In this document: positions 19,401-27,281 of the stretch, in pieces
How positions within the stretch are numbered: position 1 is the stretch's first letter
Layout of the letters: each line of letters begins with the position of its first letter
From: Flavimarina sp. Hel_I_48
GTDB lineage: Bacteria; Bacteroidota; Bacteroidia; Flavobacteriales; Flavobacteriaceae
Direction of reading: 5' to 3'
Assembly (NCBI RefSeq): GCF_000733945.1
Contig: NZ_JPOL01000002.1
Span: 506,001 to 570,000, forward strand
Length of the DNA: 64,000 nucleotides
Program-made: the position numbers and the translations under genes
Notes under the pieces: generated by a model
Seen by the model: only the letters and a program-made list of their open reading frames with translations
What the model was told of the DNA's origin: nothing
The model's database searches: none

Positions 19401-19817
19401 ACCTGATGCTCCATTTGCAATACTGTTTGAAATGGTAACATTATCGAGCATAAGCTCTGAACCTGCTACCATAACTGCACCGCCATTGTCTGCCATACCA
19501 TTGGTAAGTGTTATATCCTTAAGTGAAGTGGTTCCCGAAGAAATAGTAAAGATTCTCGAATTTGAACCTGCATCAATGGTTACATCTCCTGTAATTGTAA
19601 GATCTTTATCAATACTGATCTCACTATTCAGGTCAATGGAACTGACTGAGAATGTAATGGTTCCGCCGGAGGGAGTATCGTTGATTTCAACACGCAGTGT
19701 CCCGTCAGAGCCATCATCTGCCCCGCTGGTCACTACCTGTGCATGACTTACGACCGTAAAGGCGATACAGGTTAAACAGCAGTAGATAAAATTGCTTAAA
19801 GTAGTTCGTTGTTTCAT
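16497..19817 (-). CDS. Large secreted right-handed beta-helix surface protein with nested repeats and a type IX sorting domain
   Basis: The 1106-residue protein has a signal peptide (1-26, VVSHAQ), a repetitive Gly/Asn-rich region (about 100-960) and a C-terminal type IX sorting domain (about 1030-1106, VLYPNPSRGG... to VLGR). The repeats combine GSGGA, NRAGGAxE, APGNGGAxHxTG, EGGAxWN and GGGxxNNGGT units of about 30 residues, and five such groups form a roughly 147-residue super-repeat. The pattern is typical of polymorphic-membrane-protein-like and parallel beta-helix proteins (choice-of-anchor/right-handed beta-helix). An IGAFE-type closing motif precedes the tail. No catalytic site is visible, so adhesion or surface-layer function is only inferred. 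A strong terminator follows. Confidence 0.85.
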   Translation of the reverse strand: MKQRTTLSNFIYCCLTCIAFTVVSHAQVVTSGADDGSDGTLRVEINDTPSGGTITFSVSSIDLNSEISIDKDLTITGDVTIDAGSNSRIFTISSGTTSLKDITLTNGMADNGGAVMVAGSELMLDNVTISNSIANGASGSGGAILVREGAKLTALNSSFQNNRANRAGGAIEGDYGDLLGISLTDTDFTGNNAGVAPATAAPGNGGAIHITGAGNITISGGVYKDNIASSEGGALWNGTGIMNIADVQILSNIASGNDADHGGGGVYNNGGTLNISEDTEFAGNIANGISGSGGALLSTAGAVSLTNVRAVGNVANRAGGAVEIVEGSLDMIMCKFTNNRFDTNNAAPGNGGALHVSGAATINILGGIYSGNRAARDGGAFWNQAGATMNLKDSVIVNQSTASGNMANNGGGGLYNNGGVVTMENGIQLFFNHASGSSGSGGGILSNGGTITMENTHIAENDANRAGAGIEMIDGTLNVITSSIRKNFFDKAAPGNGAGVHITGSTGVNFEGGNVWGNIATNEGGGLWNGSGTMTINGTEFYDNIAQGSTVADPLEIKGGGAIFANDNGILVINGDTNFHDNYATGNGGSGGGVLMAVNTSLTIKGTEGNPVVFTNNAANRAGGAIEDWSLDTSITKIDFTDFTGNSAGVSIDGFSATAAPGNGGAIHITGNGSIETNNTSANGNFAAAEGGAYWNSTGTMTVYTSMFSNNIASGDDSTNGGGALFNNGGTLNVWYSDIMNNKADGASGSGGGIQNVAGGNLTVNSTTISGNEAMRAGGGIEDNSSENIGTVRLMEVTLDDNSTASAPGNGGALHITGPGNSWIEGTTVSNNYASNQGGGLWNGAGTMDIRRSTISGNNTDGTGGGIYNLAGSLFANVVTIAFNDAGGIGGGIDTPEGSTSTLRNTIVAMNSASSGMDVANTGTYVSSDYNLIGQDDTDIFPAKSNDLVGTAESPVDPMLEALADNGGPTMTHALNQGSAAYNAGNPNDSDLDQRGEAVFGGRRDIGAFEAQMTLGVDDVIAASLSKSVLYPNPSRGGTVQLNIPATVTSKVNISIIEIGSGKTVLSQEGVSGINELNVNSLTTGTYIVRLVTGNTVESLKMVLGR
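17200..19420 (-). repeat. Five-copy tandem coding super-repeat
   Basis: The Trp codon of the EGGAxWN unit recurs at 19110, 18672, 18234, 17733 and 17292, giving steps of 438, 438, 501 and 441 bp. Copies are diverged at the base level, so they are not recent exact duplications. The longer third step includes extra residues (around STVADPLEIKG and TDTSITKIDF regions). Confidence 0.8.
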
Positions 19818-20258
19818 AATTGTTATTTTTGGTTACTTATAACATTTACGATACTACTATTGCTTAAGTTTTTGGTTTATAGTTAATTATATTACAATGA
19901 TTATTACGCAATTACACATAATCGTCAATTAAATACCGATTATCTTAAATAATTCTCATAAGAATTATTTTATCTCAACTATTTATAAAATACACGGAAT
20001 CAACTATTTAAATTTTAGATCCGATTTTGCACTTTAATTGGAGATGACTATACTTAAAAATATTGAATATAACCTTAGAAGTAGCTTTTATGAAAAATAA
20101 AGGCAATATAATACCCCATACTTCAAGAATGAATTGAATGAGCCGTCTCAAATTCTCTTTATAAACCACTACTAATTGTAAGTATTATTTCAAAAAATAC
20201 CATCTTCTCAATAAAATCTTTACTTTCGTTGTATTCATTATTCCATTAAGCTTCACTT
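19818..20258. other. Intergenic region between divergent genes
   Basis: No gene seen. A near-match to the -7 box (TACTTTCG, 20221-20228, one base off TAnnTTTG) precedes the DUF4159 gene by 30 bp. No clear promoter was found for the beta-helix gene. Confidence 0.5.
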
Positions 20259-20912
20259 TTGCAATTGACTCTTAAGTATATAGTATGTTTTTCGTTGTTT
20301 TTGAGCCTTACTTGTTCTAATGCTCAGGAAATTGCGTTGCTTCAATATGAAGGCGGGGGCGACTGGTATGCCAATCCCACCTCCCTACCCAATCTAATCG
20401 GTTTTTGTAATAAAAATATCGGGACAAAATTAGCTACAAAACCACCTACGGTCAAAAGTACAGATCCTGGTATCCTGCAATATCCTTTTGTGCATATGAC
20501 CGGCCACGGAAATGTATTTTTTTCTGATGATGCGGTGATAAATCTGCGGAATTACCTGATTAGTGGTGGTTTTTTATATATTGATGATAATTACGGAATG
20601 GATCAATACATTCGGCCAGAGTTAAAAAAATTATTCCCCAACGCAGAACTTCAAGAACTGCCTGCTGATCATGCACTTTTTAATACCGCCTTTACGCTAC
20701 CTGATGGGTTACCAAAAATTCATGAACATGATGGCAAACCCCCACTGGCGTTAGGGATTTATGAAGAAGGAAGGTTGGTCTTGCTGTATACGACCGAGGC
20801 CGATCTGGGGGATGGCTGGGAAAATCAAGAAGTACACAACGATCCAGAAGATGTGCGATTAAAGGCTTTAAAAATGGGTGCAAATATTATTAAATACGTT
20901 TTTGAGAATTGA
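20259..20912 (+). CDS. DUF4159-family secreted protein
   Basis: The 217-residue protein has a signal peptide (about 1-22, LTCSNAQ) and the pattern of DUF4159 domains: LLQYEGGGDWYANP at the start, MTGHGNVFFSD, LRNYLISGGFLYIDDNYG and a late LGDGWENQEVHND. Related domains have a class-I glutamine-amidotransferase-like fold, but no Cys nucleophile is visible, so function is unknown. The only in-frame start giving a full signal peptide is TTG at 20259 (a second TTG is at codon 3). It is the first gene of a four-gene operon and overlaps the next by 4 bp (TTGA). Confidence 0.85.
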   Translation: MQLTLKYIVCFSLFLSLTCSNAQEIALLQYEGGGDWYANPTSLPNLIGFCNKNIGTKLATKPPTVKSTDPGILQYPFVHMTGHGNVFFSDDAVINLRNYLISGGFLYIDDNYGMDQYIRPELKKLFPNAELQELPADHALFNTAFTLPDGLPKIHEHDGKPPLALGIYEEGRLVLLYTTEADLGDGWENQEVHNDPEDVRLKALKMGANIIKYVFEN

Positions 20913-21445
20913 TATACAGGCAGCTTAGGCATGAAGATATGGTTCTACAGAAGACTGCTACTTCTATAATCGTGGTATGCGACCGTGTTACAAGTCCTGC
21001 AAATGCAGGGGCCATTATCCGGCTTTGCGATGCCTTTGGGGTCCATCAGTTGATTTTTTGTGGAAATACCATTAATTTAAACAGCAACAGACTTAAAAGA
21101 AATTCGAGATCCGCTGAAAATAACGTAGAAATTCTACATGATCAAAATATAAATAATCTCCTGCTTCGGCTTAAAAAGGATAAGTATAAACTGGTAGGCC
21201 TTGAAATTACCTCAACCAGTATACCCATTCAACATTCTAATACACAAAATAAAAATACCGTACTGGTTCTGGGCAGTGAAAGAAATGGAATAGATAACCA
21301 GGTTTTACTTCTCCTTGACGAGACTTTACATATTACAATGTTTGGTAAAAATAGCAGTATGAACGTGGGTCACGCCGCCGCGATTGCACTTTATGAAATA
21401 ACAAAACCCCTCCCCCATGAAAATCAAGTCAAAGATAATCGCTAA
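20909..21445 (+). CDS. SPOUT-class (TrmH/SpoU) RNA 2'-O-methyltransferase family protein
   Basis: The 178 residues form a single SpoU domain. Motif 1 is SPANAGAIIRLCDAFG, motif 2 is VLGSERNGI, and motif 3 is MFGKNSSMNVGHAAAIALYE, which carries the Asn and small residues that bind S-adenosylmethionine in the trefoil knot. The target RNA base cannot be told. There is no N-terminal substrate-binding domain. It starts at TTG 20909, overlapping the DUF4159 stop by 4 bp, and overlaps the permease gene by 29 bp. Confidence 0.9.
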   Translation: MIYRQLRHEDMVLQKTATSIIVVCDRVTSPANAGAIIRLCDAFGVHQLIFCGNTINLNSNRLKRNSRSAENNVEILHDQNINNLLLRLKKDKYKLVGLEITSTSIPIQHSNTQNKNTVLVLGSERNGIDNQVLLLLDETLHITMFGKNSSMNVGHAAAIALYEITKPLPHENQVKDNR

Positions 21446-22511
21446 CGGCATATTACGCGCTGTGGGCATCCTTGTTGCCATTCTCTTATTATTACTTTTC
21501 ATTTATGAAGTTCAATCAGTGATCGCATTTGTTGTGATTGCCATGGTTATCTCGCTTATAGGAAGGCCTATCACAAAATTTTTAAAAGACAGGTTCAAAT
21601 TTAGCCCCTCGCTTGCGGCAGTTTGTACCATATGTATCGTCATCGCTTTTATTGTGGGTATTCTTGCTCTTTTTGTTCCTATCATGATAGATCAGAGCGA
21701 GCATATCAGCAAAATAAATTTTGATGAGGTCAAGCATCATATTAATCGCCTCAATGTAGAATTGAGTCAATCTGTGGGCGTAGATCAGGTCACATTGATA
21801 CAAAGTTTGCGCGAATCTGCTTTCTTACAGAACTTTGATGTTTCCGTCATTCCGTTGTTTTTAAATAGCTTGATAAGCAATCTTAGTTCCATGCTTATTG
21901 GTTTGTTTTCGATCATATTTATATCCTTCTTCTTTTTGAAGGATAGTGAGTTGTTGCTCAATAGTTTCCTTGTGCTTTCTAACCGTGGTGATGAAAATAA
22001 GTTTCGCCATGTTTTTCATAAAACAAAGCACCTCCTCTCCCGTTATTTTATAGGCCTATTTTTACAACTGCTCATTATATTTATACTGTATTCCATAATC
22101 TTGTTGAGCTTTAAAATACCGAATGCAATGGCCATCGCACTTTTCTGCGCCCTGCTGAATGTCGTACCTTATATAGGGCCACTCATTGGTGGTATGGTCA
22201 TGCTTGTACTGGTAGTTTCGGGATATTTTACGGCAGACTTTGAGTCGGTTATCCTTCCCAAGCTCATATACGTTTTTGTAGGTTATTGTATTGTACAGCT
22301 CATTGACAACTTTGTAAATCAGCCGCTCATTTTTGGGAACAGTGTAAAATCCCATCCGCTTGAAATTTTTCTTATTATTATTATTTCAGGATTGCTTTTT
22401 GGCATTGTGGGCATGGTTGTGGCCATTCCCGTTTACACGGCGATAAAAGTTGTTGCAAAAGAATTTCTTTCGGAATATAAAATTGTTCAAAAGTTAACCG
22501 AAAACCTCTAA
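21417..22511 (+). CDS. AI-2E family (PerM/TqsA-like) membrane transporter
   Basis: The 364-residue protein has about eight hydrophobic segments, with the usual arrangement of a paired N-terminal hairpin, a soluble stretch (about 90-150) and a C-terminal bundle with NVVPYIGPLIGG (about residues 240-251) and a final FGIVGMVVAIPVYTA, both hallmarks of the family. Members export autoinducer-2 or ions, or have unknown cargo. ATG at 21417 lies within the end of the methyltransferase gene (29-bp overlap). The next gene starts 5 bp later. Confidence 0.92.
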   Translation: MKIKSKIIANGILRAVGILVAILLLLLFIYEVQSVIAFVVIAMVISLIGRPITKFLKDRFKFSPSLAAVCTICIVIAFIVGILALFVPIMIDQSEHISKINFDEVKHHINRLNVELSQSVGVDQVTLIQSLRESAFLQNFDVSVIPLFLNSLISNLSSMLIGLFSIIFISFFFLKDSELLLNSFLVLSNRGDENKFRHVFHKTKHLLSRYFIGLFLQLLIIFILYSIILLSFKIPNAMAIALFCALLNVVPYIGPLIGGMVMLVLVVSGYFTADFESVILPKLIYVFVGYCIVQLIDNFVNQPLIFGNSVKSHPLEIFLIIIISGLLFGIVGMVVAIPVYTAIKVVAKEFLSEYKIVQKLTENL

Positions 22512-22516
22512 AACCT

Positions 22517-23698
22517 TTGAATTTACACCTACTTTTGCCTGAAGTTCAGGATTATCTGATCGCTAATGAACAGACAGATCTCTCCCGCTTTATCCTATCC
22601 GGAAGTCCCTTTGAGGATATCAATATCCAAGAACTCGCCCAACAACTAGAGGGTCTTCAAAAAACCAAAGAGAAATTGCCTTCCTGGCACGGAACAGCTG
22701 GGATATTTTTTCCAAAGAAAGTCAATCTGGAACAGACCTCCAGCGAACGTGCAGCTGCTTACAAAGCTTCATTGTTAGACGGAAATACGCTTGTCGACCT
22801 CACGGGCGGTTTAGGTGTGGATTCCTACTTTTTCTCGAAGAAAATGAAGCATGTGGATTACTGTGAGATCAATGAAGAGCTGGCTTTTATTGCTGCGCAC
22901 AATTTCCAAAAGCTAGATGCCGGTTCAATTTCGCTAAACACACAAAATGGAATTGATTTTTTAAAAAAGCAGACCTCTTTTTATGACGCCATATACCTGG
23001 ATCCTTCTCGTAGGGACAATGCTAATTCTAAAGTCTTTTTATTGAAAGACTGCGAACCGAATGTGCCGGAGCATATTGATTTTTTACTGAGCAAGGCAGA
23101 AAAAATAATGGTAAAAACAAGTCCGTTATTAGACATAAAAGCGGGTCTTGACGAATTAAAGGCAGTATCTGAAATACACATTGTAGCGGTAAAAAATGAA
23201 GTAAAAGAGATTTTATGGATCTTAAAAAATGACAATTTACCTTCAAAAATCACCCTTTTTACGGTAAATATTACACCAGATACAGCTATTTCTACCACTG
23301 CAGATTATTATGAAGCGCTACGTAGTGAACCCACATTTGCCCCACCGCAGCGTTATCTTTATGAACCCAATGCAGCACTTATGAAAAGTGGCCTGTTCAA
23401 CTGGATCAGCGCTTTTTACAAAGTGGACAAACTACATACTAATACGCATCTGTATACCTCTGATGCCTTAATAGAATTTCCGGGTAGGCGTTTTGTTGTC
23501 AATAATACTATTCCCTACTCAAAAAAAGCGGCAAGTTTTTTCAAAGGAAAGAAGGCAAATATTACCACGCGAAATTTTAAGGAAAGTGTTGCCCAACTAC
23601 GTAAGCGCTTCAAGATCAATCAGGGTGGGGACAATTATCTCTTCTTCACTACCTGCGAAGACCAGGCGCAGTATATAATAGAATGCAGCAAAGCTTAA
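22517..23698 (+). CDS. Class I SAM-dependent methyltransferase with THUMP-like C-terminal region
   Basis: The 393-residue protein has SAM motif I VDLTGGLGVDSYFF (about residues 92-105), an acidic post-I Glu (CEINEE), and a catalytic-type IYLDPSRRD (about 160-168) like DPPY/DPSR motifs. A C-terminal domain with REFPGRRF-like EFPGRRFVVNNTIPY resembles the THUMP-like domain annotated in this family of flavobacterial proteins. The substrate is unknown; RNA is likely. The start is TTG at 22517, 5 bp after the permease stop; no upstream ATG is in frame. Confidence 0.85.
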   Translation: MNLHLLLPEVQDYLIANEQTDLSRFILSGSPFEDINIQELAQQLEGLQKTKEKLPSWHGTAGIFFPKKVNLEQTSSERAAAYKASLLDGNTLVDLTGGLGVDSYFFSKKMKHVDYCEINEELAFIAAHNFQKLDAGSISLNTQNGIDFLKKQTSFYDAIYLDPSRRDNANSKVFLLKDCEPNVPEHIDFLLSKAEKIMVKTSPLLDIKAGLDELKAVSEIHIVAVKNEVKEILWILKNDNLPSKITLFTVNITPDTAISTTADYYEALRSEPTFAPPQRYLYEPNAALMKSGLFNWISAFYKVDKLHTNTHLYTSDALIEFPGRRFVVNNTIPYSKKAASFFKGKKANITTRNFKESVAQLRKRFKINQGGDNYLFFTTCEDQAQYIIECSKA

Positions 23699-23787
23699 GT
23701 ATTTTGCGATTCGGGTTTTAAGATCAAATAGAACGCAAGCCAAATCTGCTTTTAAGGAAAGCAAAAAATAAAAATGCAGAACAGTTT

Positions 23788-24867
23788 CTAAAATTGATAA
23801 ACAGCCGCATTGATGTTCATACCTGCACCCACCGAGGCAAAAACAACAAGGTCGCCCTTTTCAATAGTATGCTCCTCAAGTTCTCCCTTTAATATCAGAT
23901 CTAAAAGCGTGGGAATCGTTGCCACCGAAGAGTTTCCAGTCCATGAAATGATCATGGGCATAACTTCGTAGGGAACATCATTTATACCGTATAAACTATA
24001 CAACCGTTCCAGGATCGCATCGTCCATTTTACCATTGGCCTGATGGATAAGAATTTTCTTGACCGAACGTATATCTTTCCCACATTTTTCAAGACAGGCC
24101 TTGATGGATTTTGGTACGGTTTCCAGTGCATATTGGTATAGCTTCCTGCCGTTCATTTTGAGATAAAGATCATCTGCCTTCTCATTCTGAGCGTTGTAAG
24201 AGCCCGCCATTTTGAGCATTTGGGAATATCTATACGTATCTGAACGGGTTTTGTGGGCTAATAGGCCTTTGTCAACTTCTGTACTCGCTTCAAGAATGGT
24301 CGCTCCCGCACCATCCGCGTAAATCATACCATCCCTGTCATGCGGGTCTATCACTCGCGAAATCGTTTCTGCGCCTATAACCAGAATTTTCTTGGCATCT
24401 CCAGATTTTATAAAATAATCTGCCTGTATGATGGCCTGCAACCAACCTGGACAACCAAAGGGAAGATCATAGCTTATGCATTCTGGATTTTTTATTTTAA
24501 GACTGAATTTTACCCGGGAGGCAAGAGCAGGTACCATATCTGTACGGTTGCTCCCGTGCTTTACATCGCCAAAGTTATGGGCGACAATTATATAGTCAAG
24601 TTCCTCAGGATCTATAGCCGCATCTGCAATGGCCTTTTGGGCAGCTAAAAACGCGATATCTGAAGTTACCTGATCGTCCTGAACATACCGGCGTTCTTTA
24701 ATGGTTGTGATCTCATAAAATTTATTGATCACATCCTGATTATCCTTATCTAATTTTCTACCATTAGTTTCATAAAACTCATGTTTCAGGAAATCAGTAT
24801 TGACGATTTTTTTTGATGGCAAATAGGTCCCGGTTCCGGTAATCACGCTGTGCAGGGGGTTATTCAT
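23788..24867 (-). CDS. 3-oxoacyl-ACP synthase III-type (FabH-like) protein
   Basis: A 359-residue thiolase-fold protein. The Cys-His-Asn catalytic triad is visible: Cys139 in LPFGCPGW, His275 in LIHQANGKM, and Asn312 in SWTGNSSVATIP. FabH normally condenses acetyl-CoA with malonyl-ACP to start fatty acid synthesis. Length is somewhat above the usual 310-330 because of an insertion (around 28-50 and 205-235), so this may be a paralogue for a secondary acyl chain rather than the housekeeping FabH. The gene stands alone on the minus strand, convergent with the methyltransferase operon. Confidence 0.88.
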   Translation of the reverse strand: MNNPLHSVITGTGTYLPSKKIVNTDFLKHEFYETNGRKLDKDNQDVINKFYEITTIKERRYVQDDQVTSDIAFLAAQKAIADAAIDPEELDYIIVAHNFGDVKHGSNRTDMVPALASRVKFSLKIKNPECISYDLPFGCPGWLQAIIQADYFIKSGDAKKILVIGAETISRVIDPHDRDGMIYADGAGATILEASTEVDKGLLAHKTRSDTYRYSQMLKMAGSYNAQNEKADDLYLKMNGRKLYQYALETVPKSIKACLEKCGKDIRSVKKILIHQANGKMDDAILERLYSLYGINDVPYEVMPMIISWTGNSSVATIPTLLDLILKGELEEHTIEKGDLVVFASVGAGMNINAAVYQF

Positions 24868-25396
24868 ACATTAATTTGAAAAAAAATTGATCCTATTGAG
24901 TTTATATGTTCAATGGAAACACAATTAACGGTTATACTGTTTTAAGGCTATTATTTAAAATCCTGATGCGGAAGGTACATTTATTTTCTTACGCATATAT
25001 ACTAAAAGGCTGAACTTACAGTATCTAAATTGAATTATAAAGTCTAACATGCTGATTTTCATTACCTACACCATATATATTTGCTCATGTTGAAAATCTG
25101 AGGTCTTTTTATCCATCCTTCAAGGATAACCCTTGCTATGTTTTAAAAGAAGGCCTAAACAATACGTTATAAGAGCCTGGCTAATGCATTGCAAAACCTA
25201 AAAAATCAAAAGTTAAAGCAGAAAAGACTGCTTTTATAAATTTCAGCCTTTAAAAATAAAAAACTAAATTGAAATTGATCCTTTTATTTTAGGTAAATAT
25301 TAACAATTCGGCAATTTTTGGATTCTTAAACGCAAAAAAACCGGATTTCTTAATTGAAATCCGGTTTTTTCGCATCTATTTCGGGTAAATTTCAGA
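24868..25396. other. Intergenic region between FabH-like and cytochrome c peroxidase genes
   Basis: No credible ORF on either strand (longest ATG-started one is about 15 codons). It holds the terminator at 25335-25370 and no recognisable promoter box. Confidence 0.6.
25335..25370 (-). terminator. Terminator of the cytochrome c peroxidase gene
   Basis: A perfect 14-bp stem (AAAAAACCGGATTT with its complement) with T runs on both strands, 27 bp after the stop at 25397. Confidence 0.85.
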
Positions 25397-27211
25397 TCAA
25401 ATATCTGTTGCGGTCAGGGTTTTTATAAATGCGACCAGTGCTTTCTGATCTGCGATACTTAAGTCTAGATTATCAAAAGGCAGAGTCTGCTGCGGCAGAT
25501 CAAAACCCAGGCCACCACCGCCTCCTTTGTTATAAAAATCAATAACTTCTTCAAGCGTAGCGTACACGCCATTGTGCATATAGGGAGCGGTAAGTCCCGC
25601 ATTTCTGATACTGGGCGTTTTAAACATGCCCCGGTGTATTTCATTACCATAACGCCAATAAAATCCTTCATCGGTGTCAAGGGATTTATTGGCCGCAGTG
25701 GCCGGTACCCCTATAACTTCTTTTTCTGTTTCTTTGTAAAACGGTGGTACCGTGCCGCTGGTCAATGGCATAAAATGACAGGTTGCGCACAGTGCTTCGC
25801 CCATAAACAGGTTGAACCCTCTTTTTTCTGAAGCGGTAAAGGTATTTTCTTCCCCCCGCATGTTTCGGTCAAATTTTGAATCAAAGGAATTCAGCGTTGC
25901 TATGTATGAGGAAATGGCTTTGATCACATCACTGTTTTTTTTGCTGGAAGGCCCAAATACCTTGTTAAAAGCCGAAACATACGTGGAATCTTCCGTTAGA
26001 GCGGTTGAAAATTCGTGTACAGATCCATTAAACTCCAATTTATTTGTGAAAACACCTGATATTTGATCCAGGAGCGTATTTGATCTTCCATCCCAAAAAA
26101 AGCCTTTTTGAAATACCGAATTGATCAGCGTGGGCGTATTACGCATTAGCTTTTTACCGGTATTATCCAGACTGGCCACAAGTCCATCAGCATAAGCCTT
26201 ATCGGGAATATGGCATGTTGCGCAGGCCATCGCGCCATTAGAAGATAATTGTGGATCAAAAAACAGGCGCTTTCCCAGGGCGATCTGCTCATCCGAAGGA
26301 TTTCTGTTTGCCGGCGGGGTAAAATAATTGACATTGAACGAATTATTTTCAAAAAACGTGGGGGCGTCAAAATTGAAAGGTTGGTTGTCCACTGGTTCCC
26401 AGATATCGCTTACCTCCCTTATGGCTACCCAACTTCTGGTTATGGGATTTAGATAGTCCCGTATAAAGGAAAACCGGTCAAAACTCTTAAAATCAGGATT
26501 CTTACCAATAAATTCAGTTGCCCGTTGTATTTGCGCCGTAAAAGTTGAATCCAGTGCTTTATCGTTTTTTTGAACAAGCGCTTTTATGCTGTGGTCATAA
26601 ACCTCTAAAAGTCCCAAAAGCGAAATAGACGCCTCCCGCAGCCCTTCCCCGCTTACAGGAGTATCAAAATTTGCCATTGAAAAACTTAAGATGCGAAGCA
26701 ATTGCTGGTGCGTGGCAATAAAAAAACGCTGTGGATCAAGCTTTCGGTTTTCGATATTTTTTCTCAATACATTTATAAGTCCGCGCGTAAGTTGTATTTC
26801 CCGGTTCACGGTAAGACTGTCCACACCGCCTTCGTACAGACTTTCTTCTATTTTTTGAAGTCCCAGGGGTTCCAGTACCCGCTCTGTATCTTCCGTAAAA
26901 ACAGGTAGTGCGGGACCGTTTGCCCTATGACCTACCTCTGGATTGAGATAGGATGCATACGGCTCTGCCTTCTTAAAGGCTATACGGGCCTTTTTAAAAT
27001 AGTGTTTTACCTGCTCACTTGCTATGGGCACCCGACTCACAGAATCCAGGTAAAGATCTGTATTTTTAATATTGGTCAGGTAGTAGTCCTGCGCGTAATC
27101 CCAATTAGGGACTAACTGTGCCGTTTCCTGCTCGGCAGATCGGTTTTTGCAGGACTGCCAGGTCACCAGCAATAGCAGTGCAATAAGACAAAATAAAAGG
27201 TTTTTTTTCAT
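25397..27211 (-). CDS. Di-heme cytochrome c peroxidase (CcpA/MauG family) lipoprotein with long helical N-terminal region
   Basis: Two CATCH c-type heme motifs stand at about residues 330 and 475 (604-residue numbering) in a CCP domain that reduces hydrogen peroxide in the periplasm. The start used is ATG at 27211 (MKKNLLFC..., lipobox WQSC, Cys21). A TTG 18 bp further upstream lies inside a terminator hairpin and is not credible. Roughly 270 residues between the lipobox and the heme domain are helix-rich and look like the imelysin-like region found in some Bacteroidota peroxidases; that call is uncertain. The next gene upstream is a PhoX-like protein on the same strand, with a terminator between. 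Confidence 0.9.
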   Translation of the reverse strand: MKKNLLFCLIALLLLVTWQSCKNRSAEQETAQLVPNWDYAQDYYLTNIKNTDLYLDSVSRVPIASEQVKHYFKKARIAFKKAEPYASYLNPEVGHRANGPALPVFTEDTERVLEPLGLQKIEESLYEGGVDSLTVNREIQLTRGLINVLRKNIENRKLDPQRFFIATHQQLLRILSFSMANFDTPVSGEGLREASISLLGLLEVYDHSIKALVQKNDKALDSTFTAQIQRATEFIGKNPDFKSFDRFSFIRDYLNPITRSWVAIREVSDIWEPVDNQPFNFDAPTFFENNSFNVNYFTPPANRNPSDEQIALGKRLFFDPQLSSNGAMACATCHIPDKAYADGLVASLDNTGKKLMRNTPTLINSVFQKGFFWDGRSNTLLDQISGVFTNKLEFNGSVHEFSTALTEDSTYVSAFNKVFGPSSKKNSDVIKAISSYIATLNSFDSKFDRNMRGEENTFTASEKRGFNLFMGEALCATCHFMPLTSGTVPPFYKETEKEVIGVPATAANKSLDTDEGFYWRYGNEIHRGMFKTPSIRNAGLTAPYMHNGVYATLEEVIDFYNKGGGGGLGFDLPQQTLPFDNLDLSIADQKALVAFIKTLTATDI

Positions 27212-27226
27212 AATCTTATGATACGG

Positions 27227-27253
27227 CAAAGACCTCCAGCGTGGAGGTCTTTG
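27227..27253 (-). terminator. Terminator hairpin between PhoX-like and peroxidase genes
   Basis: A perfect 12-bp stem (CAAAGACCTCCA and its complement) around a short GCG loop, with few T residues after it. It lies about 30 bp after the PhoX-like stop. It could act as a partial terminator or protect the upstream mRNA. Confidence 0.65.
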
Positions 27254-27281
27254 TTATTTGAAAATTTAGGGTTGAAAATTA

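Noticed and set aside
16497..19817. CRISPR or DNA-level exact repeats in the beta-helix gene
   Set aside because: The repeats are diverged coding units in phase with the frame, without spacers.
27212..27229. TTG-started extension of the cytochrome c peroxidase
   Set aside because: The TTG lies inside a terminator stem and the added residues spoil the lipoprotein signal.
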